Positions 51,243 to 60,455 of a stretch of DNA of 64,000 nucleotides are shown here, in pieces. How positions within the stretch are numbered: position 1 is the first letter of the stretch; each line of letters begins with the position of its first letter. The translations under genes were made by a program, and so were the position numbers. This DNA comes from Eubacterium sp. (GTDB lineage Bacteria > Bacillota > Clostridia > Lachnospirales > Lachnospiraceae), in contig JAILOU010000003.1 in assembly GCA_024690665.1 (NCBI GenBank), forward strand, positions 1 through 64,000, in the 5' to 3' direction. The notes under the pieces are model-generated. The model made no database searches. It worked only from the letters and a program-made list of their open reading frames with translations, and was not told where the DNA came from.

Positions 51243-52661
51243 CTAGAATCTGAAATCACGCTCACCATTATGTTCAATCTTATCAAGCTCATCTCGTAAA
51301 ATGTCTCTTACCTTGTCACTTATCACATCCGGCATATTATCTTCAATAATCTTCTCTCCTACCTTCTTTGTTTCCTCTGAAGCGTAGTCTGTCAGATATT
51401 CTTTCAGCGTCAAAAGCGCATTTGGCAGACAGCAGTTTTGAATCTGTTTTGCCTTACACAGTTCCATAAAGCGGTCTCCCGTACGACCTTCGCGGTAGCA
51501 TGCGGTACAAAATGAAGGAACATAATCCATTTCCATCAGCCATTTCATGACTTCATCAAGGGAGCGACGATCGGATACATCAAACTGCGTGGTATCTTCC
51601 GGACGAATTTCTTCTGTATAACCACCGACAGAAGTTCTTGATCCACCGGAGATCTGCGAGATACCAAGCTGCAGTACGCGCTCTCTGCTCTTTTGTGATT
51701 CTCTCGTTGACACAATCATTCCCGTATAAGGCACTGCAATTCTGATGCAGGCTACAATCTTGGCAAATGTATCATCATCGATTGAATTTTGAAATTCATT
51801 TACATCAATATCATCTGCCGGACAGACTCTTGGTACGGAAATCGTATGTGGTCCAACACCGTGCACTGCCTCAAGATGTTCTGCATGCATCAAAAGTCCT
51901 GCGAATTCATATCTGTATTTATCAAGTCCAAACAGTACGCCAAGTCCTACGTCATCGATGCCGCCTTCCATTGCGCGGTCCATAGCTTCCGTATGATATG
52001 CATAATCGCTCTTTGGTCCTGTTGGATGAAGTTCTTCATATGTTTCCTTATGATAGGTCTCCTGGAACAAAATATAGGTTCCGATTCCGGCCTCTGCCAG
52101 TCTCTTATAATTTTCCACGGTTGTTGCCGCAATGTTGACATTGACACGGCGAATGGCTCCGTTTTTATGTTTGATGGAATAAATCGTCTTAATACACTCT
52201 AAGATATATTCCAGCGGATTGTTGACCGGATCTTCTCCTGCCTCAATTGCCAGACGTTTGTGTCCCATATCCTGAAGCGCAATGACTTCTTTCTTAATCT
52301 CTTCCTGCGTCAGTTTGATACGAGGAATCGTCTTATTCTTTCCGTGATATGGGCAGTAAGTACAGCCGTTGATACAGTAGTTTGACAGATAAAGCGGTGC
52401 AAACAGCACGATTCTGTTACCGTAATAATCCTGCTTAATCTTCTTGGCAAGTGCGAAGATTTCTTCATTTTTTTCCGGAATATCACACGCAAGCAGTACG
52501 GATGCATCACGATGTGATAATCCCTTTTCCTGTCTTGCCTTTTCTAAGATTGCATCAATGACCTCTACGTTATTTTTGTTCTCATCTGCGTACTTTAAAG
52601 ATGCTAAGATTTCCTCGTCGCTGATAAATTCCTCTGCTTTTAATGACTCAATATTGTACAT
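51243..52661 (-). CDS. hydG: [FeFe]-hydrogenase maturase HydG
   Basis: This 472-residue radical SAM tyrosine lyase makes the CO and cyanide ligands of the H-cluster from tyrosine. The N-terminal cluster motif is at Cys96, Cys100 and Cys103 (CINGCTYC), and the C-terminal auxiliary-cluster cysteines lie in CTACYREGRTGDRFM and further on. ATG 52661 is behind AAGGAG. It is first in the maturation operon and is preceded by a structured leader with a terminator-like hairpin. Confidence 0.97.
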   Translation of the reverse strand: MYNIESLKAEEFISDEEILASLKYADENKNNVEVIDAILEKARQEKGLSHRDASVLLACDIPEKNEEIFALAKKIKQDYYGNRIVLFAPLYLSNYCINGCTYCPYHGKNKTIPRIKLTQEEIKKEVIALQDMGHKRLAIEAGEDPVNNPLEYILECIKTIYSIKHKNGAIRRVNVNIAATTVENYKRLAEAGIGTYILFQETYHKETYEELHPTGPKSDYAYHTEAMDRAMEGGIDDVGLGVLFGLDKYRYEFAGLLMHAEHLEAVHGVGPHTISVPRVCPADDIDVNEFQNSIDDDTFAKIVACIRIAVPYTGMIVSTRESQKSRERVLQLGISQISGGSRTSVGGYTEEIRPEDTTQFDVSDRRSLDEVMKWLMEMDYVPSFCTACYREGRTGDRFMELCKAKQIQNCCLPNALLTLKEYLTDYASEETKKVGEKIIEDNMPDVISDKVRDILRDELDKIEHNGERDFRF

Positions 52662-52799
52662 ATGGTTCTCCTTCCCTATTAAAAACTTCAATAAATGCCA
52701 TTGAATTTCGTAAATAAATGTTAACAATTTATGAACAAAATCACTTTCCAACATAATTACTTTTCAAAAGCATTTTCGCCGGTTTTTTTTATTTTCTTT

Positions 52800-52920
52800 T
52801 CCACCAAATAAAAATAAGCGCCATGATGGCGCTCTTAATAAACTCGATAATGATATCGAAAACCGTTGAAAATCAAGCCTTTCACGTTGGGTGCGCCCCT
52901 CCCTGTCAGTACTTATGTTT
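52800..52920 (-). promoter_or_regulatory. Structured leader upstream of hydG (candidate riboswitch)
   Basis: On the minus strand ACAGG is followed by three consecutive hairpins: GGG-GCGCA-CCC, TGAAA...TTTCA and TCGATA-TCAT-TATCGA. They are separated by AACG and ACGG linkers. Then comes AGCGCCAT/ATGGCGCT (52817-52833) with TATTTTTATTT, which looks like a regulatory terminator about 140 bases before hydG. The ACAGG...AACG layout faintly recalls the NiCo (czcD) transition-metal riboswitch, but I could not align it, so identity is open. Confidence 0.45.
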
Positions 52921-52926
52921 TGTACA

Positions 52927-52955
52927 AAATAACATACGAATAGGAAATTAGTCAA
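52927..52955 (-). promoter_or_regulatory. Promoter of the hydG leader transcript
   Basis: TTGACT (52950-52955, minus strand) and TTATTT (52927-52932) are spaced by 17 bases and point to the structured leader. The remaining plus-strand bases up to 53064 contain no evident gene. Confidence 0.5.
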
Positions 52956-53064
52956 CTATTACATTTGTTATTCATGCACGATTAAGGCGCATTATGCACC
53001 CCGTTTTTTATATATTTCTACTATTTGTTCACATTGCATTAGTTATGTCTATTAAACATTAGTT

Positions 53065-53093
53065 TTTCCATGTTTTTCAATTCATACTATAAT
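53065..53093 (+). promoter_or_regulatory. Promoter of the hydrogenase structural operon
   Basis: TTTCCA (53065-53070) and a perfect TATAAT (53088-53093) with 17-base spacing lie about 85 bases before the first gene. It is divergent from the maturation-operon promoter. Confidence 0.55.
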
Positions 53094-53177
53094 AAAATTG
53101 CGATGAAGGATATGACATTTTCTTATATTTTTCGTCGAATTTTTTAGAACAAAATCAACTAAAAGGGAAAATGAACT

Positions 53178-55037
53178 ATGTACCAGAAAGGGGATGTACT
53201 TTTGAGCAGACTTACCTTTGAAACACAAAGTCGCAGCGATACATTCATCCAGTCATTATACGGTGACATCGGAAGACGTGTAGCTGCATCACCATCGGAT
53301 GTCTGTCCGGTGGATCTTACTTACAGTTTACTGAAGATGGCTCAGACTCAGACATGTGGTAAATGTACTCCATGCCGTATCGGTCTTGAGCAGGTTGCAG
53401 GTTTACTTGAGAAGATTAAAGCACACAAAGCAACTATGGCGGATTTGGATCAGATTATCCGTCAGTCCAACCAGATTATGGAGACCGCGGACTGCGCACT
53501 TGGAAAAACCGCAGCACGCATGGTTCTCTCCGGAATTGAAACATTCCGTGCGGATTATGAAGCACATATCAAAGAGCATCATTGCACAACCAATCCGCAA
53601 AGAACAATCCCATGCGTTGCCGGATGTCCGGCTCATGTGGATATTCCTGGATATATCTCATGTGTAAAGGAAGGCTCTTACGCAGATGCCGTTCGTATTA
53701 TCAGAAAAGACAACCCATTCCCGGTTGCCTGCGCACTGATCTGCGAGCATCCTTGCGAACATCAATGCCGTAGAGCATATATTGATGCTCCTGTTAATAT
53801 CCGTGGAATTAAACGTACCGCAGTTGAAAAAGCAGGAAAAGTTGACGCACCAAAGTGTGCTGAAAGCACCGGCAAGAAGGTCGCTGTTATCGGTGGTGGT
53901 CCTTCCGGACTGACTTGTGCTTATTTCCTTCAGCTGATGGGACATCAGGTTACCGTATTTGAACGTCGTAAGAGACTCGGCGGTATGCTTGTATACGGCA
54001 TTCCGGATTATCGTCTTCCTGCAGATATGATTCAGCAGGATATCGACTGCATCTTATCTACAGGTGTAGAAGCAAAATTAGAATCTAACATCGGTAACAC
54101 ACCGGAAGAAATTAAGAAGCTGATCGGCGAATATGACGCTGTATACGTAGCAATCGGTGCTCACCAGGGCAAGAGTGTTCGTATCGACGGTGAAGATGCT
54201 AACGGCGTATTATCTGCTGTTGAATATCTTGGCAAGATCGGCGATGGTGAAATCCCTGATTTCACCGGCAAGAAAGTCGCTGTCATCGGTGGCGGTAACG
54301 TGGCTATGGACTGTACCCGTTCTGCAATCAGATGTGGCGCTGATGAAGTTAAAATCGTATATCGTAGACGTAAAGAAGATATGACTGCGCTTGTTGAAGA
54401 AGTTGACGGTGCTATCGCGGAAGGCGCTATCATGATGGACCTTCATGCTCCTCTTCGCATTGAGAAGGATGCCAATGGCAATGTTGCATCCTTAATTGCT
54501 GAGCCTCAGATGCCGAGCGTTGTGAAGGGTGGACGTGTTTCACCTGCTCCTGCAGGCAAAGACGAAGTGAAGATCGACTGCGATATCGTATTAGTTGCTG
54601 TCGGACAGGGAATCGAATGGGAAACATTTGACGCTGCCGGCGTTACTGCACAGGCCGGACGTTTTGTCACAGAGCCTTGGGCTGAAGTTGCCGCTCTTGA
54701 CGGTGTCTTCGCCGGTGGTGACTGTGTATCCGGACCTAAAACTGCTATCCTTGCTATCTCTGCAGGTAAAGTTGCAGCAAGAAACATTGACAATTATCTT
54801 GGATTCGATCACAAGATTAAACTTGATGTCGAAATCCCGGCTCCAAAATATGCTGACCGTGTTCAGTGCGGCCGCGTTAACATGGCAGAGCGTGAACCTC
54901 TTACAAGAAATCACGACTTTGACCTTATGGAAATGCCGATGTCAGATCTTGAAGCAGCTCAGGAAACCAACAGATGTTTACGCTGTGACCACTATGGTTG
55001 CGGAATGTTTAAAGGAGGGCGTGAGTTAGAATGGTAA
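53178..55037 (+). CDS. NuoF-C-terminal/GltD-like flavoprotein partner of hydrogenase
   Basis: This 619-residue protein has an N-terminal stretch (about residues 40-135) equal to the 4Fe-4S domain of NuoF/HydB (CGKCTPCRIG and DCALGK), but without the NADH/FMN-binding Rossmann part. A GltD/NfnB-like oxidoreductase follows: iron-sulfur ligands (CVAGCP, CALICEHPCEHQC), FAD site VAVIGGGPSGLTCAYF, NAD(P) site VAVIGGGNVAMDCTRSA and a C-terminal Cys-rich tail. It should connect NAD(P)H to HydA. A TTG at 53199 behind AAAGGGG is an alternative start (giving MSRLTFETQ). Its end overlaps hydA by 7 bases. Confidence 0.88.
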   Translation: MYQKGDVLLSRLTFETQSRSDTFIQSLYGDIGRRVAASPSDVCPVDLTYSLLKMAQTQTCGKCTPCRIGLEQVAGLLEKIKAHKATMADLDQIIRQSNQIMETADCALGKTAARMVLSGIETFRADYEAHIKEHHCTTNPQRTIPCVAGCPAHVDIPGYISCVKEGSYADAVRIIRKDNPFPVACALICEHPCEHQCRRAYIDAPVNIRGIKRTAVEKAGKVDAPKCAESTGKKVAVIGGGPSGLTCAYFLQLMGHQVTVFERRKRLGGMLVYGIPDYRLPADMIQQDIDCILSTGVEAKLESNIGNTPEEIKKLIGEYDAVYVAIGAHQGKSVRIDGEDANGVLSAVEYLGKIGDGEIPDFTGKKVAVIGGGNVAMDCTRSAIRCGADEVKIVYRRRKEDMTALVEEVDGAIAEGAIMMDLHAPLRIEKDANGNVASLIAEPQMPSVVKGGRVSPAPAGKDEVKIDCDIVLVAVGQGIEWETFDAAGVTAQAGRFVTEPWAEVAALDGVFAGGDCVSGPKTAILAISAGKVAARNIDNYLGFDHKIKLDVEIPAPKYADRVQCGRVNMAEREPLTRNHDFDLMEMPMSDLEAAQETNRCLRCDHYGCGMFKGGRELEW

Positions 55038-56791
55038 ATATTAAGATAAACGGAAAAGCTCTCCAGGTAAAAGAGGGCACAACAATTCTTGATGCCGCTA
55101 AAGAGGCCGGATACAACATCCCTACTCTTTGTTGGATGAAAGACTACAGCGATATCGGCGCCTGCCGTGTCTGCGTTGTGGAAGTCGATGACAACAAAAC
55201 TCTTGCTGCATCATGTAATACAGTTGTTCAGGAAGGTATGGATATCAAGACGAATTCTCCTCGTGTTGTGGAAGCAAGACGTGAGAACATCAAGCTTATG
55301 CTTTCTCAGCATAACGTAACCTGCCCTACCTGCGAAAGAAACATCAACTGTGCACTGCAGGATCTCGCTAACAAATATGCTGTCAGCTCTGACAACGAGA
55401 TTCCTAAAATGCTCCCAATCAACGAATGGGACATGACTCTTCCATTAATCCGCGAAGAGGACAAATGTATCAAATGTTACCGTTGCGTACAGGTCTGCGA
55501 AAAGATCCAGTCCATCGGTGTATGGGATATGGTTGGAACCGGCGCCAACACCACTGTCGGCGTAAAGAACAATGTTCCATTTAACCAGTCTGACTGTGTA
55601 CTTTGTGGCCAGTGTATTACTCATTGTCCTACAAATGCACTTCACTCAAGAGATGACGTGATGACAATCGCTAATCTTCTTGATAAAGAGAAGAATCCTG
55701 ACAAGGTCATCGTTGTTCAGACCGCTCCTTCTCCTCGTACTGCATGGGGCGAAGACTTTGGTCTCGACGCTGAGTTCGCAACCGAAAGACGTATGGCTGC
55801 TGCTCTTAGACGTGCCGGATTCGACTATGTATTCGACACCAACTTCTCAGCTGACCTTACGATTATGGAAGAAGGTAATGAATTCCTTCACCGCTTCACT
55901 CACAAAGAGGATTATGCATGGCCAATGTTTACATCATGCTGTCCTGGCTGGGTACGTTTCTTAAAGAGCCAGTATCCTGAGATGACAGATCAGCTGTCTT
56001 CCGCAAAATCTCCACAGGGTATGTTTGGTGCTGTCACTAAGACTTACTTTGCTGAGAAGATTGGAAAGGCTCCTGAAGATATCATTTGCGTATCTGTCAT
56101 GCCTTGTTCTGCTAAGAAGGAAGAGCTTGAAATTCCGAACCTTAGCGATGCCAAAGAAGGCGTAAAGGACGTTGACTATTCTCTTACAACACGTGAGATG
56201 AACCGTTTATTCAAATATCTGAATATCGATATTGAAAATCTTCCGGAAGAAGGATTTGATTCTCCTCTCGGAAGCGGTACCGGAGCTGCTGTTATCTTCG
56301 GTGCTACCGGTGGTGTTATGGAAGCAGCTCTTCGTACCTGCTACTATGTCCTGACCGGTGAGAATCCTAATGCTGATGAAACCTTTAAGGCAGTCCGTGC
56401 TACCGGTTCTGACAAGCCTTGGGTTGAAGCTGAATACAACGTTAATGGCGCTGTTGTTCGTGCCGCAGTTGTCAACAGCCTTGGTAACACCAGAAAACTT
56501 CTCGAAGCCTTAAAGGCCGGCGAAGTGGAATACGACTTTGTCGAAGTTATGGCTTGCCCTGGCGGCTGCGTTGGTGGTGGTGGACAGCCTATCCACTTCA
56601 ACGAGGAACTCGCTGCTGATCGTGCTGCTGTTATCTACAACTACGATAGCAACAACAAGATGCGTTTCTCTCATGAGAATCCGGATGTTCAGACTCTTTA
56701 TGATGAATATCTCAAAGAGCCTCTTAGTGAGAAGTCTCATCATCTGTTACATACCGATCATCATGGTTGGCAGATGCCATTCTTCAAATAA
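55031..56791 (+). CDS. hydA: [FeFe]-hydrogenase catalytic subunit
   Basis: This 586-residue modular hydrogenase interconverts protons and H2. From the N-terminus it has a 2Fe-2S domain (Cys34, 45, 48, 62), a His-Cys3 4Fe-4S site (HNVTCPTCERNINC) and two 4Fe-4S clusters (CIKCYRCVQVC, CVLCGQCITHC). The H-cluster motifs are TSCCPGWVRF, MPCSAKKEE and MACPGGCVGGGGQP. It is the Clostridium pasteurianum-like domain order. It is co-transcribed with the flavoprotein, so an NAD(P)-linked soluble enzyme is likely, rather than a purely ferredoxin-dependent one. Confidence 0.96.
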   Translation: MVNIKINGKALQVKEGTTILDAAKEAGYNIPTLCWMKDYSDIGACRVCVVEVDDNKTLAASCNTVVQEGMDIKTNSPRVVEARRENIKLMLSQHNVTCPTCERNINCALQDLANKYAVSSDNEIPKMLPINEWDMTLPLIREEDKCIKCYRCVQVCEKIQSIGVWDMVGTGANTTVGVKNNVPFNQSDCVLCGQCITHCPTNALHSRDDVMTIANLLDKEKNPDKVIVVQTAPSPRTAWGEDFGLDAEFATERRMAAALRRAGFDYVFDTNFSADLTIMEEGNEFLHRFTHKEDYAWPMFTSCCPGWVRFLKSQYPEMTDQLSSAKSPQGMFGAVTKTYFAEKIGKAPEDIICVSVMPCSAKKEELEIPNLSDAKEGVKDVDYSLTTREMNRLFKYLNIDIENLPEEGFDSPLGSGTGAAVIFGATGGVMEAALRTCYYVLTGENPNADETFKAVRATGSDKPWVEAEYNVNGAVVRAAVVNSLGNTRKLLEALKAGEVEYDFVEVMACPGGCVGGGGQPIHFNEELAADRAAVIYNYDSNNKMRFSHENPDVQTLYDEYLKEPLSEKSHHLLHTDHHGWQMPFFK

Positions 56792-56818
56792 TCGGCTTTG
56801 ATTATTGGGTAAATTAAT

Positions 56819-56856
56819 AAGCTACTGCACCGGTTTTCCGGTGTGGTAGCTTTTTT
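56819..56856 (+). terminator. Terminator of the hydrogenase operon
   Basis: AAGCTAC...CACCGG pairs with CCGGTG...GTAGCTT around a TTTT loop, followed by T6. It lies 28 bases after hydA. Confidence 0.92.
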
Positions 56857-56915
56857 GTTCTTTGTTGACGCTTCTTTAGTTACAAAATCCTAGCTCCCAC
56901 AAGCAATCCAAAAGA

Positions 56916-57602
56916 CTATCCAATAACACTCTTCACCACAAAAAACACAATCGGTATCCCCAGCGCCGGCAACAAGTTGAGCGTCTTCAAATTCTTAATA
57001 TTCAAAATATTAAGCCCTGAAGCAAAAATCAAGAAACCACCGACAACACAAAGTTCACAAACAAGATCATCTGAAATAAAACCCGAAGCATGCTTCGCAA
57101 TCAGGTAGATGCATCCCTGCCAGGCAAATAAAACCGGAGCGGCAAGGGCCATTCCCATACCATACGTAGATGCCAGAACCATAGACGTAATAAGGTCAAG
57201 CGTTGCATTCGTAAATAAAAAAGTATGATCACCGTACAAAGCACTCATCACCGGCCCCATAATCGATAACGTGCCAATGCAGTACAACAAAATTCCGGTC
57301 GAAAGACCTTTGCCCAGATTGTTCTCGCTCTTCGAGCGCTTATTCACAAGTCTTTCAAATTTGCCCTCGAGGTCAAGCGCCGTACCAATCAAAGTGCCGA
57401 CAGCCAGCGAAACAATAAATAGCACCGGATAATTACTGTCCGGCATATTGTTGACGATTGCGTTGATTCCGATTCCGCAGGCAGCAAGGCCACAGGCACC
57501 AAATAACGCTTTTTGATATTTTTCTCCAATTCCCTTGTGAAGAATACTCCCCACAATCGCTCCTGCTAATATGGTAGCGGTATTCACAATTGTTCCAATC
57601 AT
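56916..57602 (-). CDS. DUF554 membrane protein
   Basis: This 228-residue integral membrane protein has about seven hydrophobic segments and the conserved N-terminal GTIVNTATILAGAIVG and GLAACGIGINAI segments of DUF554 (YqgA-like). Function is unknown; transport is often suggested. It is monocistronic, convergent with hydA. It lies beyond the end of the cobalamin operon by 67 bases and could be read through from it or be separate. Confidence 0.85.
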   Translation of the reverse strand: MIGTIVNTATILAGAIVGSILHKGIGEKYQKALFGACGLAACGIGINAIVNNMPDSNYPVLFIVSLAVGTLIGTALDLEGKFERLVNKRSKSENNLGKGLSTGILLYCIGTLSIMGPVMSALYGDHTFLFTNATLDLITSMVLASTYGMGMALAAPVLFAWQGCIYLIAKHASGFISDDLVCELCVVGGFLIFASGLNILNIKNLKTLNLLPALGIPIVFFVVKSVIG

Positions 57603-57669
57603 AATGCTTTCTCACTTTAAAGTCGTAAATTTCGTACTTGTTCTAGTTTCTCATATTACCGGGACAAAA

Positions 57670-58206
57670 TCAAGTCTCATCCACAACCAGCGTAATAAAC
57701 TCACCATTTTTAAGCTGATAAGAAAAATAATCGCCACCATCATACGCTTCCATAATCGCCATGATAGTACCACCATGTACAACCAGTGCAATTTCCTCGG
57801 CGCCGCGCTTCCTTGCATCACAAAGAACTTTACGAAATCCGCAAAGAGTCCTATCCTTAAACGCCTTAGTACTTTCCCCATGAGGAAATGGCAATGTCCC
57901 GCCCGAATCAATCCAGGCCTGGTAATCTGTATTGCCATCTAATTCCTTGTAATTTTTATTTTCAAAATCACCAAAATCACACTCACGAAGTTCCTCTATT
58001 ACCACCGTTTCAAAGGTCGGATAAAGAAGTTTGGCCGTCTCACTGCAGCGCTTCATCGGACTTATATAGATGCACTCAGCAAAAGGCGCTTTCAGCATCT
58101 TTAATGCCGAAACTCCGCTATCGGACAAGTGCTCATCCGTGGTACCGATATATCTTCCGAGTTCATTTCCGGGCGTCTTGCCATGACGAATCAAATGAAT
58201 CTTCAT
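57670..58206 (-). CDS. Histidine phosphatase, possible alpha-ribazole phosphatase
   Basis: This 178-residue phosphoglycerate-mutase-type phosphatase has the catalytic LIRHGKT motif (His8), Arg53 in SPMKRCSET and His in VVHGGTIMAIM. Its start overlaps the cbiA stop by 4 bases. In a cobalamin operon such an enzyme is probably CobC/CobZ-like, removing the phosphate of alpha-ribazole phosphate or adenosylcobalamin phosphate, but general phosphatase activity cannot be excluded. Confidence 0.8.
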   Translation of the reverse strand: MKIHLIRHGKTPGNELGRYIGTTDEHLSDSGVSALKMLKAPFAECIYISPMKRCSETAKLLYPTFETVVIEELRECDFGDFENKNYKELDGNTDYQAWIDSGGTLPFPHGESTKAFKDRTLCGFRKVLCDARKRGAEEIALVVHGGTIMAIMEAYDGGDYFSYQLKNGEFITLVVDET

Positions 58207-59555
58207 GACTTTTGCTCCTTATATTCCCGACAACGTTTCGCAAATAGTCTAGGCAGATACGGCTGGGATGGGTAATACAGATGCGGAAAACCGGCGAGCA
58301 TGGTATGCGTGGAAACCATACACTGCCAGGTTCTTTCCGATAACGGCTTTTTCGCGATCATCGAATTTCCCTTCGCGGTTGTATCATAATAATGAAATTC
58401 ATGCGCACGAATCTTAATTTCCTCCTCATCAAAGGCAGTTCCGAGCAAATTGACATAGCCAAAGCGCACCAGTTTTTCCGTGTTAAAACCATTGCCTTTG
58501 ATGGCGCCCACCATTTCAAACTTCTCGCCCTCAGAATCCTCAAGCGTCTCGTGCAAATACAGATAACCACCGCACTCCGCAAGGCACGGAAGGCCACCAG
58601 CAAGCTTTTCTTTGATTTCTTGTCGCATTTGTTTATTGTCCTGCAGTTCCTGCGTATTTAGTTCCGGATAACCACCATATAGAATCAGTCCATCAATATG
58701 ATCCGGCAAATGTTGATCGTGAAGAGGTGAAAAACGAACAAGTTCGATACCATTTTCCTCAAGCATCGTTAAATTATCCTGATAAAAAAAACAAAAAGCC
58801 TCATCATCCGCCAGCGCAACGCGAAGCGTTTTGTCATTTGGAATCTGCTCTTTCACCTTAAGCACATCCATGGCAGAAGAAGCGACCTCGCTGATGGTCT
58901 GAAAATCCAGCGTTTTCTTTAAGTCATTTGCAAAATCCCGGATGCGCTCTTTCAAATCCGGAATCTCCTGTGGCAGCACAAGTCCAAGATGCCGGCTTAA
59001 GAGCTTTGCTTTCTTAGAATCCGGCACATAGCCGCAGACCTTAATCGGAAGCTCCGATTCAATCTGCTCTTTGATTCTAGGATACAGCATCGGACTCATT
59101 CGGTTTAAAATCACGCCCTTGATATTGCTATTGTCCTGATATTCAATAAACCCTTTCAGAACGGGGATCAAAGACAACGAGGTTCCTCTCGTATCGAGCA
59201 CCAGAATAACCGGTGTCCCCGTCTTTTTGGCAACCTCATAGCTGCTTGCTTTCGTCGATGTACCGGCAAGGCCATCATAATATCCCATGACGCCCTCCAT
59301 AATTGCAAATGTCGCATCCCCAACATGTTTCAAAAAGTTTTGCTGCAGATGCTCCCCTGCCAAAAACGGGTCCAGGTTATAACTGTCTGTATCCAGCACT
59401 TTTTTATGAAACATGGGATCGATATAGTCCGGTCCACATTTGTACGCTCTGACTGTTTGTCCACCTTCTTGTAACAGCTGTAGCAGCGCACAGGTAATCA
59501 GTGTCTTGCCGCTTCCGCTCTTAGGTGCGGCAATCATAAATCTAGGTAATTTCAT
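58203..59555 (-). CDS. cbiA: Cobyrinate a,c-diamide synthase
   Basis: This 450-residue ATP-dependent amidotransferase has an N-terminal P-loop PKSGSGKTLITCALL, DYIDPMFH, and a C-terminal class-I glutaminase-like domain with CGGYLYLHETL (catalytic Cys in LAECGGYLYL). It amidates cobyrinate at carboxylates a and c. ATG 59555 lies 7 bases after the cbiG stop. It fits the oxygen-independent cobalamin route together with cbiD and cbiG. Confidence 0.95.
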   Translation of the reverse strand: MKLPRFMIAAPKSGSGKTLITCALLQLLQEGGQTVRAYKCGPDYIDPMFHKKVLDTDSYNLDPFLAGEHLQQNFLKHVGDATFAIMEGVMGYYDGLAGTSTKASSYEVAKKTGTPVILVLDTRGTSLSLIPVLKGFIEYQDNSNIKGVILNRMSPMLYPRIKEQIESELPIKVCGYVPDSKKAKLLSRHLGLVLPQEIPDLKERIRDFANDLKKTLDFQTISEVASSAMDVLKVKEQIPNDKTLRVALADDEAFCFFYQDNLTMLEENGIELVRFSPLHDQHLPDHIDGLILYGGYPELNTQELQDNKQMRQEIKEKLAGGLPCLAECGGYLYLHETLEDSEGEKFEMVGAIKGNGFNTEKLVRFGYVNLLGTAFDEEEIKIRAHEFHYYDTTAKGNSMIAKKPLSERTWQCMVSTHTMLAGFPHLYYPSQPYLPRLFAKRCREYKEQKS

Positions 59556-59562
59556 GATGTTA

Positions 59563-60450
59563 TTACTCCCCCAACATTCCATTATTTTCAAATGCAAACG
59601 CAACCGTTACGCCGCTGTCCGCATATTTTTTCATCAATAATATCCCATCCTTGCACGCTCGAAGAGCGCTCCTCTCACAGACATTGTCCGCACCGGTCGT
59701 CCGCTTCACAAAATCAGATGCTGTGAAATCTCCCGGCACCTGCATAAGTTCATTTGCGCTGTAGGTGTGAAATGGAATCTTTCTTTCCCGCGCTAGTAAA
59801 AGAAGACCTTTTTCGTCTTTTTTCAGATCGATACTGGCAAGTTGCCTGATATGACAAAGTCTAATGCCAGCCTTTTCACAGGCAGCCTCCAGGACAGATT
59901 GAATCTTGTCCCCCGGTGTGTCCTTACGACATCCGACGCCGGCTACAATACATGGCTCTCCCTGCAAAAGCGAAGCAGAAAAATCCTTTGCCGCGCTCTT
60001 ATTGAGAATCTGATATCCATGCTTAACTGCCCATACATCAATTGCCATCAGGTCTTGTACGTCAGTTGCCGTTGTGATCACCGGACTGGCACCAACTGCT
60101 CCGGCGATATCTATTGTCAGTTCATTGGCACCTCCAACATGACCGGACAAAAGGCTGATGCAGTGTCTGCCTTTTTCATCCACCACAAGGACGGCCGGAT
60201 CGGTAAGCTTATCTTTCACGCAGCCGGCGATTGCTCTTACGGCGATTCCACACGATGAGATATAGACAATCGCATCGCTGTTCCAATGCGCTGCAGTCCA
60301 CTCCGTGAGCGGCTCATCAACTCTTTCATGCACATCTGATGAAAACTTTTTACTCTTATAAAAGCCTTGAATCTCACCATCTATCCTGGATTTAATTTCA
60401 TCAATTCGTCTGCTTCCCTCTTTGGAAAAACAGATTACTTCTATCCTCAT
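59563..60450 (-). CDS. cbiG: Cobalt-precorrin-5A hydrolase
   Basis: This 295-residue protein opens the delta-lactone of cobalt-precorrin-5A and releases acetaldehyde. N-terminal, middle and C-terminal CbiG segments are present (SCGIAVRAIAG, LLSGHVGGANEL, VAGVGCRKDTP). ATG 60450 follows AAGGAG by 8 bases; GTG 60456 is too close to it. It is only 5 bases after cbiD. Confidence 0.94.
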   Translation of the reverse strand: MRIEVICFSKEGSRRIDEIKSRIDGEIQGFYKSKKFSSDVHERVDEPLTEWTAAHWNSDAIVYISSCGIAVRAIAGCVKDKLTDPAVLVVDEKGRHCISLLSGHVGGANELTIDIAGAVGASPVITTATDVQDLMAIDVWAVKHGYQILNKSAAKDFSASLLQGEPCIVAGVGCRKDTPGDKIQSVLEAACEKAGIRLCHIRQLASIDLKKDEKGLLLLARERKIPFHTYSANELMQVPGDFTASDFVKRTTGADNVCERSALRACKDGILLMKKYADSGVTVAFAFENNGMLGE

Positions 60451-60455
60451 GCGCA

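Noticed and set aside
52764-52955. 63-residue minus-strand frame upstream of hydG
   Set aside because: It covers the promoter and structured leader, has no ribosome binding site and no recognisable similarity.
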